Positions 10,059 to 20,941 of a stretch of 64,000 bases of DNA are shown here, one piece after another. A model generated the notes under the pieces. The model had not been told where the DNA came from and made no database searches. It saw nothing but the letters and a program-made list of their open reading frames with translations. The stretch comes from Rebecca billardiae RCC1528 (taxonomy: Eukaryota; Haptophyta), in NCBI GenBank assembly GCA_965240325.2, contig OZ251222.1:620001-684000 (forward strand), given 5' to 3'. The position numbers and the translations under genes are program-made. The number at the start of each line of letters is the position of its first letter. Positions within the stretch are counted from its first letter, which is position 1.

Positions 10059-13000
10059 ATGAGATGTGCTGCCCTCGTCATAGCGGCCTTGACTGCGCTC
10101 GCAGCGGCCCATGAGCGCGAGCTGTCCTCGTCAAAGCTGAGCGTCCGAGTCCTCGGTCAGTCCGGCAAGATGGTGTACGGCACCTCGGGTGGCTCGGACG
10201 ACGACAAGGTGCAGGTGACGATGTCGAGCATCACCGAGCGCGACTCGAACGGCGGCACTGTGGGCCAGTTCGGGCCAAACGACGGCAAGCACGCGCGCAC
10301 CACGTTTGCCAACACGGACTTCACGTTCGGCAGCGTGTACGCCACCAAAGTCTCCGGCGTGAATGCGAGCGCCATCGACTTTGAGGTCTCACTCGTCGAC
10401 GACGCGGCCGACCTGCGGATCACTGCTCTGATCTTCACGGAGGGCGGCACGATCGCCCCGACCCCGTCCGAGGTGTACAACGTGACCGAGGGCACGCTCA
10501 AGTTCAACGTCGAGGTGCGTGCAAGCTCGCGCGTGCCGCGCCGTGCCGCGCATTGCGCAGCGCCCAGGCTCACTGGCGCGCGGGCCTGCGCGTGCAGGTG
10601 CTGAACTGGCCGTTCTGCGCTGGCGAGAGCGGCAACCCGTGTCAGGGCCAGGTTGGCGAGTACCTCGACATCGGCATTGCGATCAAGTCGAAGGGCAACG
10701 AGAGCCTCAGCCTCACGCCGATCGAGGCGAACAAGTACTCGCTCGGTGAGGGCGCCGAGCTGATCGTGTCGGACGCTGCTCGGCTGGACGGCACGTGGAC
10801 GACGATGCCGTCTGGCTACCCGGAGCTGTCGCTGTCTGGCTCGTCCAAGTACGAGCTGATGCTGCGCTTCGACAGGTTCAGCTCGTCAGCGCTGTACGAC
10901 CCCGTCGTGCGGCAAGTGGGCACAGAGGACACGGCGCCGAGCCCGCCACCCCGCCCGCCGTCGCCACCACTCCTACCACCGCCGAGCCCGCCTCCCAGCG
11001 CGCCGCCGCCCCCGCCGTCGCCGAGCCCGCCTCCGAGCCCGCCGCCGCAGCCGCCGCCGCCGCCGCCGCCGCCGAGCCAGTCGCCGAGCCCGCCACCGCA
11101 GACTCCGCCGAGCGCGCCGCCGAGCCCGCCTCCCAGCCCGCCGCCGCAGCCGCCGAGCCCGCCTCCCAGCCCGCCGCAGCCGCAGCAGTCACCGAGCCCG
11201 CCTCCGAGCCCACCGCCGCCTCCTGTGCCCCCTCCAACCCCACCACCACCGCCGCCTCTCGGTGACGAGCGTGACCTGTCTTCCTCCGACTACACGGTGC
11301 GCATCCTGGGCCGCTCCGGCAAGATGGTGTACGGCACCTCGGGTGGCTCGGACGACGACAAGGTGCAGGTGACGATGTCGAGCATCACCGAGCGCGACTC
11401 GAACGGCGGCACTGTGGGCCAGTTCGGGCCAAACGTCGGCAAGCACGCGCGCACCACGTTTGCCAACACGGACTTCACGTTCGGCAGCGTGTACGCCACC
11501 AAAGTCTCCGGCGTGAATGCGAGCGCCATCGACTTCGAGGTCTCACTCGTCGACGACGCGGCCGACCTGCGGATCACTGCTCTGATCTTCACGGAGGGCG
11601 GCACGATCGCCCCGACCCCGTCCGAGGTGTACAACGTGACCGAGGGCACGCTCAAGTTCAACGTCGAGGTGCGTGCAAGCTCGCGCGTGCCGCGCCGTGC
11701 CGCGCATTGCGCAGCGCCCAGGCTCACTGGCGCGCGCGCACCCTGGCCTGCGCGTGCAGGTGCTGAACTGGCCGTTCTGCGCTGGCGAGAGCGGCAACCC
11801 GTGTCAGGGCCAGGTTGGCGAGTACCTCGACATCGGCATTGCGATCAAGTCGAAGGGCAACGAGAGCCTCAGCCTCACGCCGATCGAGGCGAACAAGTAC
11901 TCGCTCGGTGAGGGCGCCGAGCTGATCGTGTCGGACGCTGCTCGGCTGGACGGCACGTGGACGACGATGCCGTCTGGCTACCCGGAGCTGTCGCTGTCTG
12001 GCTCGTCCAAGTACGAGCTGATGCTGCGCTTCGACAGGTTCAGCTCGTCAGCGCTGTACGACCCCGTCGTGCGGCAAGTGGGCACAGAGGACACGGCGCC
12101 GAGCCCGCCACCCCGCCCGCCGTCGCCACCACTCCTACCACCGCCGAGCCCGCCTCCCAGCGCGCCGCCGCCCCCGCCGTCGCCGAGCCCGCCTCCGAGC
12201 CCGCCGCCGCAGCCGCCGCCGCCGCCGCCGCCGCGCCAGTCGCCGAGCCCGCCACCGCAGACTCCGCCGAGCGCGCCGCCGAGCCCGCCTCCCAGCCCGC
12301 CGCCGCAGCCGCCGAGCCCGCCTCCCAGCCCGCCGCAGCCGCAGCAGTCACCGAGCCCGCCTCCGAGCCCACCGCCGCCTCCTGTGCCCCCTCCAACCCC
12401 ACCACCACCGCCGCCTCTCGGTGACGAGCGTGACCTGTCTTCCTCCGACTACACGGTGCGCATCCTGGGCCGCTCCGGCAAGATGGTGTACGGCACCTCG
12501 GGTGGCTCGGACGACGACAAGGTGCAGGTGACGATGTCGAGCATCACCGAGCGCGACTCGAACGGCGGCACTGTGGGCCAGTTCGGGCCAAACGACGGCA
12601 AGCACGCGCGCACCACGTTTGCCAACACGGACTTCACGTTCGGCAGCGTGTACGCCACCAAAGTCTCCGGCGTGAATGCGAGCGCCATCGACTTTGAGGT
12701 CTCACTCGTCAACGACGCGGCTGACCTGCGGATCACTGCTCTGATCTTCACGGAGGGCGGCACGATCGCCCCGACCCCGTCCGAGGTGTACAACGTGACC
12801 GAGGGCACGCTCAAGTTCAACGTCGAGGTGCGTGCAAGCTCGCGCGTGCCGCGCCGTGCCGCGCATTGCGCAGCGCCCAGGCTCACTGGCGCGCGGGCCT
12901 GCGCGTGCAGGTGCTGAACTGGCCGTTCTGCGCTGGCGAGAGCGGCAACCCGTGTCAGGGCCAGGTTGGCGAGTACCTCGACATCGGCATTGCGATCAAG

Positions 13001-16000
13001 TCGAAGGGCAACGAGAGCCTCAGCCTCACGCCGATCGAGGCGAACAAGTACTCGCTCGGTGAGGGCGCCGAGCTGATCGTGTCGGACGCTGCTCGGCTGG
13101 ACGGCACGTGGACGACGATGCCGTCTGGCTACCCGGAGCTGTCGCTGTCTGGCTCATCGAAGTACGAGCTGATGCTGCGCTTCGACAGGTTCAGCTCGTC
13201 AGCGCTGTACGACCCCGTCGTGCGGCAAGTGGGCACAGAGGACACGGCGCCGAGCCCGCCACCCCGCCCGCCGTCGCCACCACTCCTACCACCGCCGAGC
13301 CCGCCTCCCAGCGCGCCGCCGCCCCCGCCGTCGCCGAGCCCGCCTCCGAGCCCGCCGCCGCAGCCGCCGCCGCCGCCGCCGCCGCCGCGCCAGTCGCCGA
13401 GCCCGCCACCGCAGACTCCGCCGAGCGCGCCGCCGAGCCCGCCTCCCAGCCCGCCGCCGCAGCCGCCGAGCCCGCCTCCCAGCCCGCCGCAGCCGCCGCA
13501 GTCACCGAGCCCGCCTCCGAGCCCACCGCCGCCTCCTGTGCCCCCTCCAACCCCACCACCACCGCCGCCTCTCGGTGACGAGCGTGACCTGTCTTCCTCC
13601 GACTACACGGTGCGCATCCTGGGCCGCTCCGGCAAGTTGGTGTACGGCACCTCGGGTGGCTCGGACGACGACAAGGTGCAGGTGACGATGTCGAGCATCA
13701 CCGAGCGCGACTCGAACGGCGGCACTGTGGGCCAGTTCGGGCCGAACGACGGCAAGCACGCGCGCACCACGTTTGCCAACACGGACTTCACGTTCGGCAG
13801 CGTGTATGCCACCAAAGTCTCCGGCGTGAATGCGAGCGCCATCGACTTCGAGGTCTCACTCGTCAACGACGCGGCTGACCTGCGGATCACTGCTCTGATC
13901 TTCACGGAGGGCGGCACGATCGCCCCGACCCCGTCCGAGGTGTACAACGTGACCGAGGGCACGCTCAAGTTCAACGTCGAGGTGCGTGCAAGCTCGCGCG
14001 TGCCGCGCCGTGCCGCGCTTTGCGCAGCGCCCAGGCTCACTGGCGCGCGCGCACCCTGGCCTGCGCGTGCAGGTGCTGAACTGGCCGTTCTGCGCTGGCG
14101 AGAGCGGCAACCCGTGTCAGGGCCAGGTTGGCGAGTACCTCGACATCGGCATTGCGATCAAGTCGAAGGGCAACGAGAGCCTCAGCCTCACGCCGATCGA
14201 GGCGAACAAGTACTCGCTCGGTGAGGGCGCCGAGCTGATCGTGTCGGACGCTGCTCGGCTGGACGGCACGTGGACGACGATGCCGTCTGGCTACCCGGAG
14301 CTGTCGCTGTCTGGCTCATCGAAGTACGAGCTGATGCTGCGCTTCGACAGGTTCAGCTCGTCAGCGCTGTACGACCCCGTCGTGCGGCAAGTGGGCACAG
14401 AGGACACGGCGCCGAGCCCGCCACCCCGCCCGCCGTCGCCACCACTCCTACCACCACCGAGCCCGCCTCCCAGCGCGCCGCCGCCCCCGCCGTCGCCGAG
14501 CCCGCCTCCCAGCCCACCGCTGCTTCCGCCGCCGCCGCCGCCGCCGAGCCCGCCTCCGAGCCTGCCGCCGCTGCGCCCGCCGCCGTGGAGCCCGCCTCCC
14601 AGCCTGCCGCCACCGCAGCCGCCGAGCGCACTGCCGAGCCCACTTCCGCCCCTGCTGCCTCCGAGCCCGCCGCCGAGCCCACCGCCGCCCCCGCTCCCTC
14701 AGAGCCCGCCACCACGGCCGCCGCCGCCATCGCCGTCGAGCCCGCCTTCAAGCCCACCGCCGCCCCCGCCCCCTCAGAGCCCGCCAACAAGGCCGCCGCC
14801 GCCGCCGCCGTGGAGCCCGCCTCCAAGCCCACCGCCGCCCCCGCTCCCGCCAAGCCCGCCGCCGAGCCCGCCGCCGCCATTGCCACCGAGCCCGTCTCCG
14901 AGCACACCGCCGCCCCCACCCACGCCGAGCCCGCCGCCGAGCCCGCCGCCGCCATTGCCGCCGAGCCCGCCTCCAAGCCCACCGCCGACCCCACCTACGC
15001 CGAGCCCGCCGCCGAGCCCGCCGCCACCATCGCCGTCGAGCCCGCCTCCGAGCCCACCGCCGCCCCCGCCCCCTCAGAGCCCGCCACCAAGGCCGCCGCC
15101 GCCACCGCCGTGGAGCCCGCCTCCAAGCCCACCGCCGCCCCCGCTCCTGCCAAGCCCGCCGCCGAGCCCGCCGCCGCCATTGCCACCGAGCCCGTCTCCG
15201 AGCACACCGCCGCCCCCACCCACGCCGAGCCCGCCGCCGAGCCCGCCGCCGCCATTGCCGCCGAGCCCGCCTCCAAGCCCACCGCCGACCCCACCTACGC
15301 CGAGCCCGCCGCCGAGCCCGCCGCCACCATCGCCGTCGAGCCCGCCTCCGAGCCCACCGCCGCCCCCGCCCCCTCAGAGCCCGCCACCAAGGCCGCCGCC
15401 GCCACCGCCGTGGAGCCCGCCTCCAAGCCCACCGCCGCCCCCGCTCCCTCCAAGCCCGCCGCCGAGCCCGCCGCCGCCATTGCCACCGAGCCCGTCTCCG
15501 AGCACACCGCCGCCCCCACCCACGCCGAGCCCGCCGCCGAGCCCGCCGCCGCCATTGCCGCCGAGCCCGCCTCCAAGCCCACCGCCGACCCCACCTACGC
15601 CGAGCCCGCCGCCGAGCCCGCCGCCACCATCGCCGTCGAGCCCGCCTCCGAGCCCACCGCCGCCCCCGCCCCCTCAGAGCCCGCCACCAAGGCCGCCGCC
15701 GCCACCGCCGTGGAGCCCGCCTCCAAGCCCACCGCCGCCCCCGCTCCCACCAAGCCCGCCGCCGAGCCCGCCGCCGCCATTGCCACCGAGCCCGTCTCCG
15801 AGCACACCGCCGCCCCCACCCACGCCGAGCCCGCCGCCGAGCCCGCCGCCGCCATTGCCGCCGAGCCCGCCTCCAAGCCCACCGCCGACCCCACCTACGC
15901 CGAGCCCGCCGCCGAGCCCGCCGCCACCATCGCCGTCGAGCCCGCCTCCGAGCCCACCGCCGCCCCCGCCCCCTCAGAGCCCGCCACCAAGGCCGCCGCC

Positions 16001-18457
16001 GCCACCGCCGTGGAGCCCGCCTCCAAGCCCACCGCCGCCCCCGCTCCCACCAAGCCCGCCGCCGAGCCCGCCGCCGCCATTGCCACCGAGCCCGTCTCCG
16101 AGCACACCGCCGCCCCCACCCACGCCGAGCCCGCCGCCGAGCCCGCCGCCGCCATTGCCGCCGAGCCCGCCTCCAAGCCCACCGCCGACCCCACCTACGC
16201 CGAGCCCGCTGCCGAGCCCGCCGCCACCATCGCCGTCGAGCCCGCCTCCGAGCCCACCACCGCCCCCGCCACCTCAGAGCCCGCCACCAAGGCCGCCGCC
16301 GCCGCCGCCGTGGAGCCCGCCTCCAAGCCCAACGCTGCCCCCGCTCCCGCCAAGCCCGCCGCCGAGCCCGCCGCCGCCATTGCCTCTCAGTGACGAGCGT
16401 GACCTGTCTTCCGTCGACTACACGGTGCGCATCCTGGGCCGCTCCGGCAAGATGGTGTACGGCACCTCGGGTGGCTCGGACGACGACAAGGTGCAGGTGA
16501 CAATGTCGAGCATCACCGAGTGCAACTGCGCTGGCGACACTGTGGGCCACTTCGGGCCGAACGACGGCAAGCACGCGCGCACCACGTTTGCCAACACGGA
16601 CTTCACGTTCGGCAGCGTGTACGCCACCAACGTCTCGGGCGTGGCCGCGAGCGCCATCGACTTCGAGGTCTCACTCGTCAACGACGCAGCTGACCTGCGG
16701 ATCACTGCTCTGATCTTCACGGAGGGCGGCACGATCTCCCCGACCCCGTCCGAGGTGTACAACGTGACCGAGGGCACGCTCAAGTTCAACGTCGAGGTGC
16801 GTGCAAGCTCGCGCGTGCCGCGCCGTGCCGCGCTTTGCGCAGCGCCCAGGCTCACTGGCGCGCGCGCACCCTGGCCTGCGCGTGCAGGTGCTGAACTGGC
16901 CGTTCTGCGCTGGCGAGAGCGGCAACCCGTGTCAGGGCCAGGTTGGCGAGTACCTCGACATCGGCATTGTGATCAAGTCGAAGGGCAACGAGAGCCTCAG
17001 CCTCACGCCGATCGAGGCGAACAAGTACTCGCTCGGTGAGGGCGCCGAGCTGATCGTGTCGGACGCTGCTCGGCTGGACGGGACGTGGACGACGATGCCG
17101 TCTGGCTACCCGGAGCTGTCGCTGTCTGGCTCATCGAAGTACGAGCTGATGCTGCGCTTCGACAGGTTCAGCTCGTCCGCGCTCTACGACCCGATCGTGC
17201 AGGAAAACGTGGAGGAGGTTGGGGCACCACTGGTCCTGCCGCCGAGCCCGCCGCCCCTGTCGCCCTCGCCAAGCCCGCCGCCGAGCCCGCCATCCCCACC
17301 TCCACCGCCAAGCCCGCCGCCGCCGCCATCGCCCACCATTCAGCAGCTGACTCCCCCAACACCTGTGGACTCGTCTGAGCCGGTCAACACCGTCCAGATC
17401 CTCGGTCAGTCAGGCAAGATGGTGTACGGCACCTCGGGTGGCTCGGACGACGACAAGGTGCAGGTGACGATGTCGAGCATCACCGAGCGCGACTCGAACG
17501 GCGGCACTGTGGGCCAGTTCGGGCCGAACGCCGGCAAGCACTCGCGCACCACGTTTGCCAACACGGACTTCACGTTCAGTTTCATGTACGCCACGAACGT
17601 GTCTGGCGTTGCGGCGAATGCCATCGACTTCACGGTCAAGCTGGTCAATGACGCGGCCGACCTGCGAATCACTGCGCTGATCTTCACGGAGAGCGGCACG
17701 ATCACGCCCACTCCCTCTGAGTCGTACACCGTGACAAGCGGCACGCTCAAGTTCAACATCGAGGTGCGTTTGCACCTGCACGTGCGATTAGGACTGGTGT
17801 GGTGCGCAGAGCTGAGCCCTGCCACGCGCCCTGCGCCTGCGCTCGCGCCCGCAGGTCCTCAACTGGCCGTTTTGCGCTGGCGAGAGCGGCAACCCGTGTC
17901 AGGGCGAGGTCGGCGACGTGTTGGACGTCGGCATTGAGGTGACGTCCAAGGCTGGCGAGACGCTCGATCTGACGCCGATCGCGAACAACACTTACTCGCT
18001 GGGCAACGGCGCGGCGATGGTGGTGTCGAACGTGGCGAAGCTGGATGGTGCCTGGGCGACGATGCCGTCTGGCTATCCCCAGCTTGCCCTCTCCGGCTCC
18101 ACCAAGTACGAGCTGATGCTGCGCTTCGACAAGTTCAGCTCGTCAGCGTGGTACGACCCGATCGTGCAGGATGACGGCACGACTACCTCCGGCTCATCTA
18201 GTGGCACTTCGAGTGACAGTGGGAGCAGCGCCGATGCCGACGATGACGATGACGACGATGGCGGCAACAGTGGCATTGTCGGGGGCCTCAACAGTGAGCT
18301 CGGAGCCGGTGGCGTGGCCGGCATCGTCGTGATGGGAGTCATGGTGTTCTGCTGCTGCTTGTGTGCGGTTGGCATGCTGCTGGCCCGGCAGGAACGAAAA
18401 CGACGACGGCTTGACGACAGTGCCATTGGTGAACCACGCCTTTACCAAGAGCACTGA
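10059..18457 (+). CDS. Giant Pro-rich surface protein with six domain repeats
   Basis: Seven exons: 10059-10514, 10598-11668, 11760-12827, 12911-13981, 14073-16796, 16888-17763, 17855-18457; every exon length is a multiple of three and the sum encodes 2,622 residues. It starts with a signal peptide (MRCAALVIAALTALAAA) and ends with one membrane segment (AGIVVMGVMVFCCCLCAVGM) and a basic tail (ARQERKRRRL), so it is a type I surface protein. Six repeats each have an N-half (VRILGRSGKMVYGTSGGSDD to GTLKFNVE), one phase-0 intron, and a C-half (VLNWPFCAGESGNPCQGQVG to FDRFSSSALYDP). Linkers are SPPP-type runs like hydroxyproline-rich wall glycoproteins; the one after repeat 4 is over 600 residues. 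I do not recognise the repeated domain. An Asp-rich stretch (ADADDDDDDDGG) precedes the membrane segment. The layout suggests a stalked wall, scale or adhesion protein; this is inference. Confidence 0.85.
10114..14460 (+). repeat. 2,313-bp higher-order duplication of a two-repeat unit
   Basis: Within the surface-protein gene the first four repeats form two near-identical dimers. The intron starts at 10515 and 12828 are 2,313 bp apart, as are those at 11669 and 13982. Introns 1 and 3 are 83 bp and introns 2 and 4 are 91 bp, so the short/long order repeats. Coding differences between dimers are few (for example N to D and Q to P changes). Repeats 5 and 6 are more diverged. Confidence 0.85.
14761..16384 (+). 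repeat. 300-bp coding minisatellite, about 5.4 units
   Basis: Inside the long Ser/Pro linker of the surface protein, lines of sequence recur exactly every 300 bp (compare 14881, 15181, 15481, 15781, 16081). Each unit encodes 100 residues built from SPPPSPPPP, LPPSPSPSTPPPPPTP and PQSPPPRPPPPPPWSPP. Units differ at a handful of bases; the last is partial. The period is a multiple of three, so copy changes keep the frame. Confidence 0.9.
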
Positions 18458-18548
18458 TCACTCAGGTGCCGGCGTCACGCTTATTGAAGCAGTATAACTA
18501 TAGTAGAGCTAGCGCGGCCGGCGGGGCTAACTGGTCACTACTACAGTA

Positions 18549-18550
<2 letters not shown>

Positions 18551-18644
<94 letters not shown>
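18551..18644. repeat. (AT)n microsatellite, about 47 units
   Basis: Uninterrupted alternating at tract of about 94 bp, self-complementary and able to extrude as a hairpin. Confidence 0.95.
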
Positions 18645-18647
<3 letters not shown>

Positions 18648-18672
18648 ACTAGAGCTATTTAATCTCTCTGCT

Positions 18673-18673
<1 letters not shown>

Positions 18674-18714
<41 letters not shown>

Positions 18715-18746
18715 CTCTCTCTCTCTCTCTGACTCTCTCTCTCTCT
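18674..18746. repeat. (CT)n microsatellite, interrupted
   Basis: Polypyrimidine ct array with interruptions cgt and gact, about 30 bp after the AT array. Confidence 0.93.
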
Positions 18747-19148
18747 GCTGCTGCATGCTAGTCGATCATAATGCCGCGGCGCGCCATCCGATCATCTGCA
18801 TGCATCATCAGTATCTAGCAGCAGCTGCCAGCGCTATACGGTTGCCGTCATCTCTGCGCTGCTGAAGCCTGATGATGACTAAGTACTGATGATATGTATA
18901 CTCTTGCATTGTCCCAGCAGCAGAATGCAGATATCATACGTACGCATCGGACCGCCGGACTGCCTGCCGGCTGCCCGCGAGCCGTGACCCGCCGCTCGGA
19001 GACGCTGCAATCGTAGCCAACGAGTACTGATGCATGAACGCCGCACTCAGCGCAGCGCGCAGTCTCGCCAGCACCGCGATGCTCACCTCGGTAGCTCATC
19101 AGAGCATCGCGTCGATCCGATGCGCTGAGCAGCACGCACTGACTGGCC

Positions 19149-20672
19149 TCACCAGTCGAGCTCGAAGGGCATGGGCGAGAGCTGCTCTGCCGTCCCGCGC
19201 TGCACCGCCAGGTGGCGCTCGGTGCCGCCGATGCCCCAGAGGAAGACGTGGCGCCCGGCGCGCGCCACGCCGCCGCCGTCCGCGCCGGCCGCGCCGCTGG
19301 GGCCGGGAGGCTGCTCGTCTGCGTCCACGTCCACGTTGGCGGCGGCGCCGGGCTGCGCGCGCGTCTTGGCAGCGCTCAGGTTGGCGCCCGCGGCGATCTC
19401 CTCGACGCACGCCCCCGCCAGCGCGCGCACGCGCGCGGGCGCGCTCCGATGGCGCTTGTCCCCGTGGCCGAGCGCGCCGATGAAGCCGTGGCCGAACGAG
19501 TACACGCAGCCGTCCTGCCCGAGGGCGAGCGAGTGGGCGGCGCCCGCGGCGAGCGCGCGCACGCGCGAGAGGGAGGCGACGCGGGTGGGCACGGTGCGCG
19601 CGGCGTCGTCGGCGTGGCCGAGCCGGCCGTCGCGCCCGTCGCCGAACGAGAACACGCAGCCGCCCGCCGCGAGCACGAGCGAGTGCGCGCCGCCCGCCGA
19701 GATGGCGAGCGCTCGGCCTGCGGGCGGGACGGGCGCATGCGCGCCGAGCGGCCGCCCGAACGTGGGCAGCGCGCGCGGCTCGAGGTGGTTGTGCTCGGCG
19801 GGGCCATGGCCGAGCTTGCCGTGCTGCCCGTGCCCCCACGAGTACACCGCCCCGCTCTCGCACCGCGCGAGCGAGTGGTGCTCCCCCGCCGCCACCTCCA
19901 CCACCCGGACTGCGCGCAGGCCGCGCACGCGCTGCGGCGTGCCGCGGTGCTCCGTGTCGCCCAGGCCGAGCCGGCCCCACCAGCCGGCGCCGCAGGCGAA
20001 GACGGCGCCCTCGTCGGTGAGCAGGAGGGTGTGCGAGCCGCCCGCCGCCGCGCCCACCACCCGATGCCCGCCCAGTGCCTCGACGCGCGCCGGCGTCGTG
20101 CGCGGCTTGCAGTCGCCGTGGCCGAGCCGACCGAATGAGCCGCAGCCAAAGGCGAAGGCGGCGCCGCCGGCTGCGACGCAGAGGTTGTGCCGCGCGCCGG
20201 CGGCGATGGCGAGGACGCGCACGCTCGCGAGCGCGGGGATCGGCGTGGGCACGCGCGCCGTGAGCCAGCCCGCGCCGCCCGCCCCGTGGCCGAGCACGCC
20301 CGGCGCGTGGAACTGCGTGCCCTCCTCCTCCGAGTCCCCGCGCACGCGCACGCGGCCGAGGCTGTCGATCATGAGGAAGTGGCGCGAGCCGGCGGCGAGG
20401 CGGTGGCGCGTGAAGAGCGCCTCGCGGCGCTCCTCCCACAGCAGCTGCTGCGTCCACCCGCACGCGGGCGCCTCGACGTGCGCCGCGCGCGCGCGCGCCG
20501 CGGCCAGCTCCCTTGCGCGCGCGCGCCCGGCGGGCCGCTTCCAGCACGCGAGCTCGGCGATCGCGCGGAAGGTCCGGCTGACCTGATCGACGCGGCCCAC
20601 GTCATCCGCCGCCGGCAGCCGCGCGACGATGCGCGCGAGGACGTCGTTCGGCAGCTCGTCGAGCAGCGGCAT
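19149..20672 (-). CDS. F-box protein with RCC1 propeller
   Basis: Predicted 507-residue substrate adaptor of an SCF-type ubiquitin ligase, or an RCC1-like regulator with an F-box. Residues 1 to about 45 form the F-box (MPLLDELPNDVLARIVARLP). From about residue 85 onward come seven RCC1-type blades, each with the HSL/W-G core: GARHNLCVAAGG, AAGGSHTLLLTDEGAVFACG, GEHHSLARCESGAVYSWGHG, GGAHSLVLAAGGCVFSFGDG, GAAHSLALGQDGCVYSFGHG. The last blade follows a disordered insert and ends VFLWGIGGTERHL. I chose the ATG at 20672 because the F-box begins there; in-frame ATGs near 20870 would add a basic leader of about 65 residues. It lies 269 bp downstream of TTI1 on the same strand. The exact target cannot be read from the sequence. 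Confidence 0.85.
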   Translation of the reverse strand: MPLLDELPNDVLARIVARLPAADDVGRVDQVSRTFRAIAELACWKRPAGRARARELAAARARAAHVEAPACGWTQQLLWEERREALFTRHRLAAGSRHFLMIDSLGRVRVRGDSEEEGTQFHAPGVLGHGAGGAGWLTARVPTPIPALASVRVLAIAAGARHNLCVAAGGAAFAFGCGSFGRLGHGDCKPRTTPARVEALGGHRVVGAAAGGSHTLLLTDEGAVFACGAGWWGRLGLGDTEHRGTPQRVRGLRAVRVVEVAAGEHHSLARCESGAVYSWGHGQHGKLGHGPAEHNHLEPRALPTFGRPLGAHAPVPPAGRALAISAGGAHSLVLAAGGCVFSFGDGRDGRLGHADDAARTVPTRVASLSRVRALAAGAAHSLALGQDGCVYSFGHGFIGALGHGDKRHRSAPARVRALAGACVEEIAAGANLSAAKTRAQPGAAANVDVDADEQPPGPSGAAGADGGGVARAGRHVFLWGIGGTERHLAVQRGTAEQLSPMPFELDW

Positions 20673-20941
20673 GCGCAGCGACGCGCGCCTCGGCCGGACG
20701 CGACGGTTCGTCGCGAGATTCGCATCGGGGTGGCAAGCTTTCGACGACAGTAGTGGCAGCTTGTGAAGCTCCGACCGGGTCCGCAGCGGCGGTTCATCAG
20801 CTCTCCGCCAGCTGGGGACTTCCCAGTCCCGGACGGACTCGGGCACAGCCGTGGCAGGGCGGCGCATGGCCATGTGGCATGATGCAGCAGCTACAGCACA
20901 TGATGCTGATCCGACGCCGACGGCGCCGACGCAGCCTGGCC

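Larger units (their letters stand above)
18458..19148. other. Intergenic with two long dinucleotide arrays
   Basis: About 690 bp between the convergent surface-protein and F-box/RCC1 genes. Apart from the AT and CT arrays listed separately it holds AT-rich unique sequence with no coding signal. Confidence 0.55.

Noticed and set aside
14270-16393. A 707-codon Ala/Pro/Glu-rich plus-strand frame and several 99-codon minus-strand frames within the surface-protein linker.
   Set aside because: They are shadows of the Ser/Pro repeat: a GC-rich repeat with a period divisible by three lacks stops in several frames. Exon continuity, signal peptide and membrane anchor all belong to the other frame.
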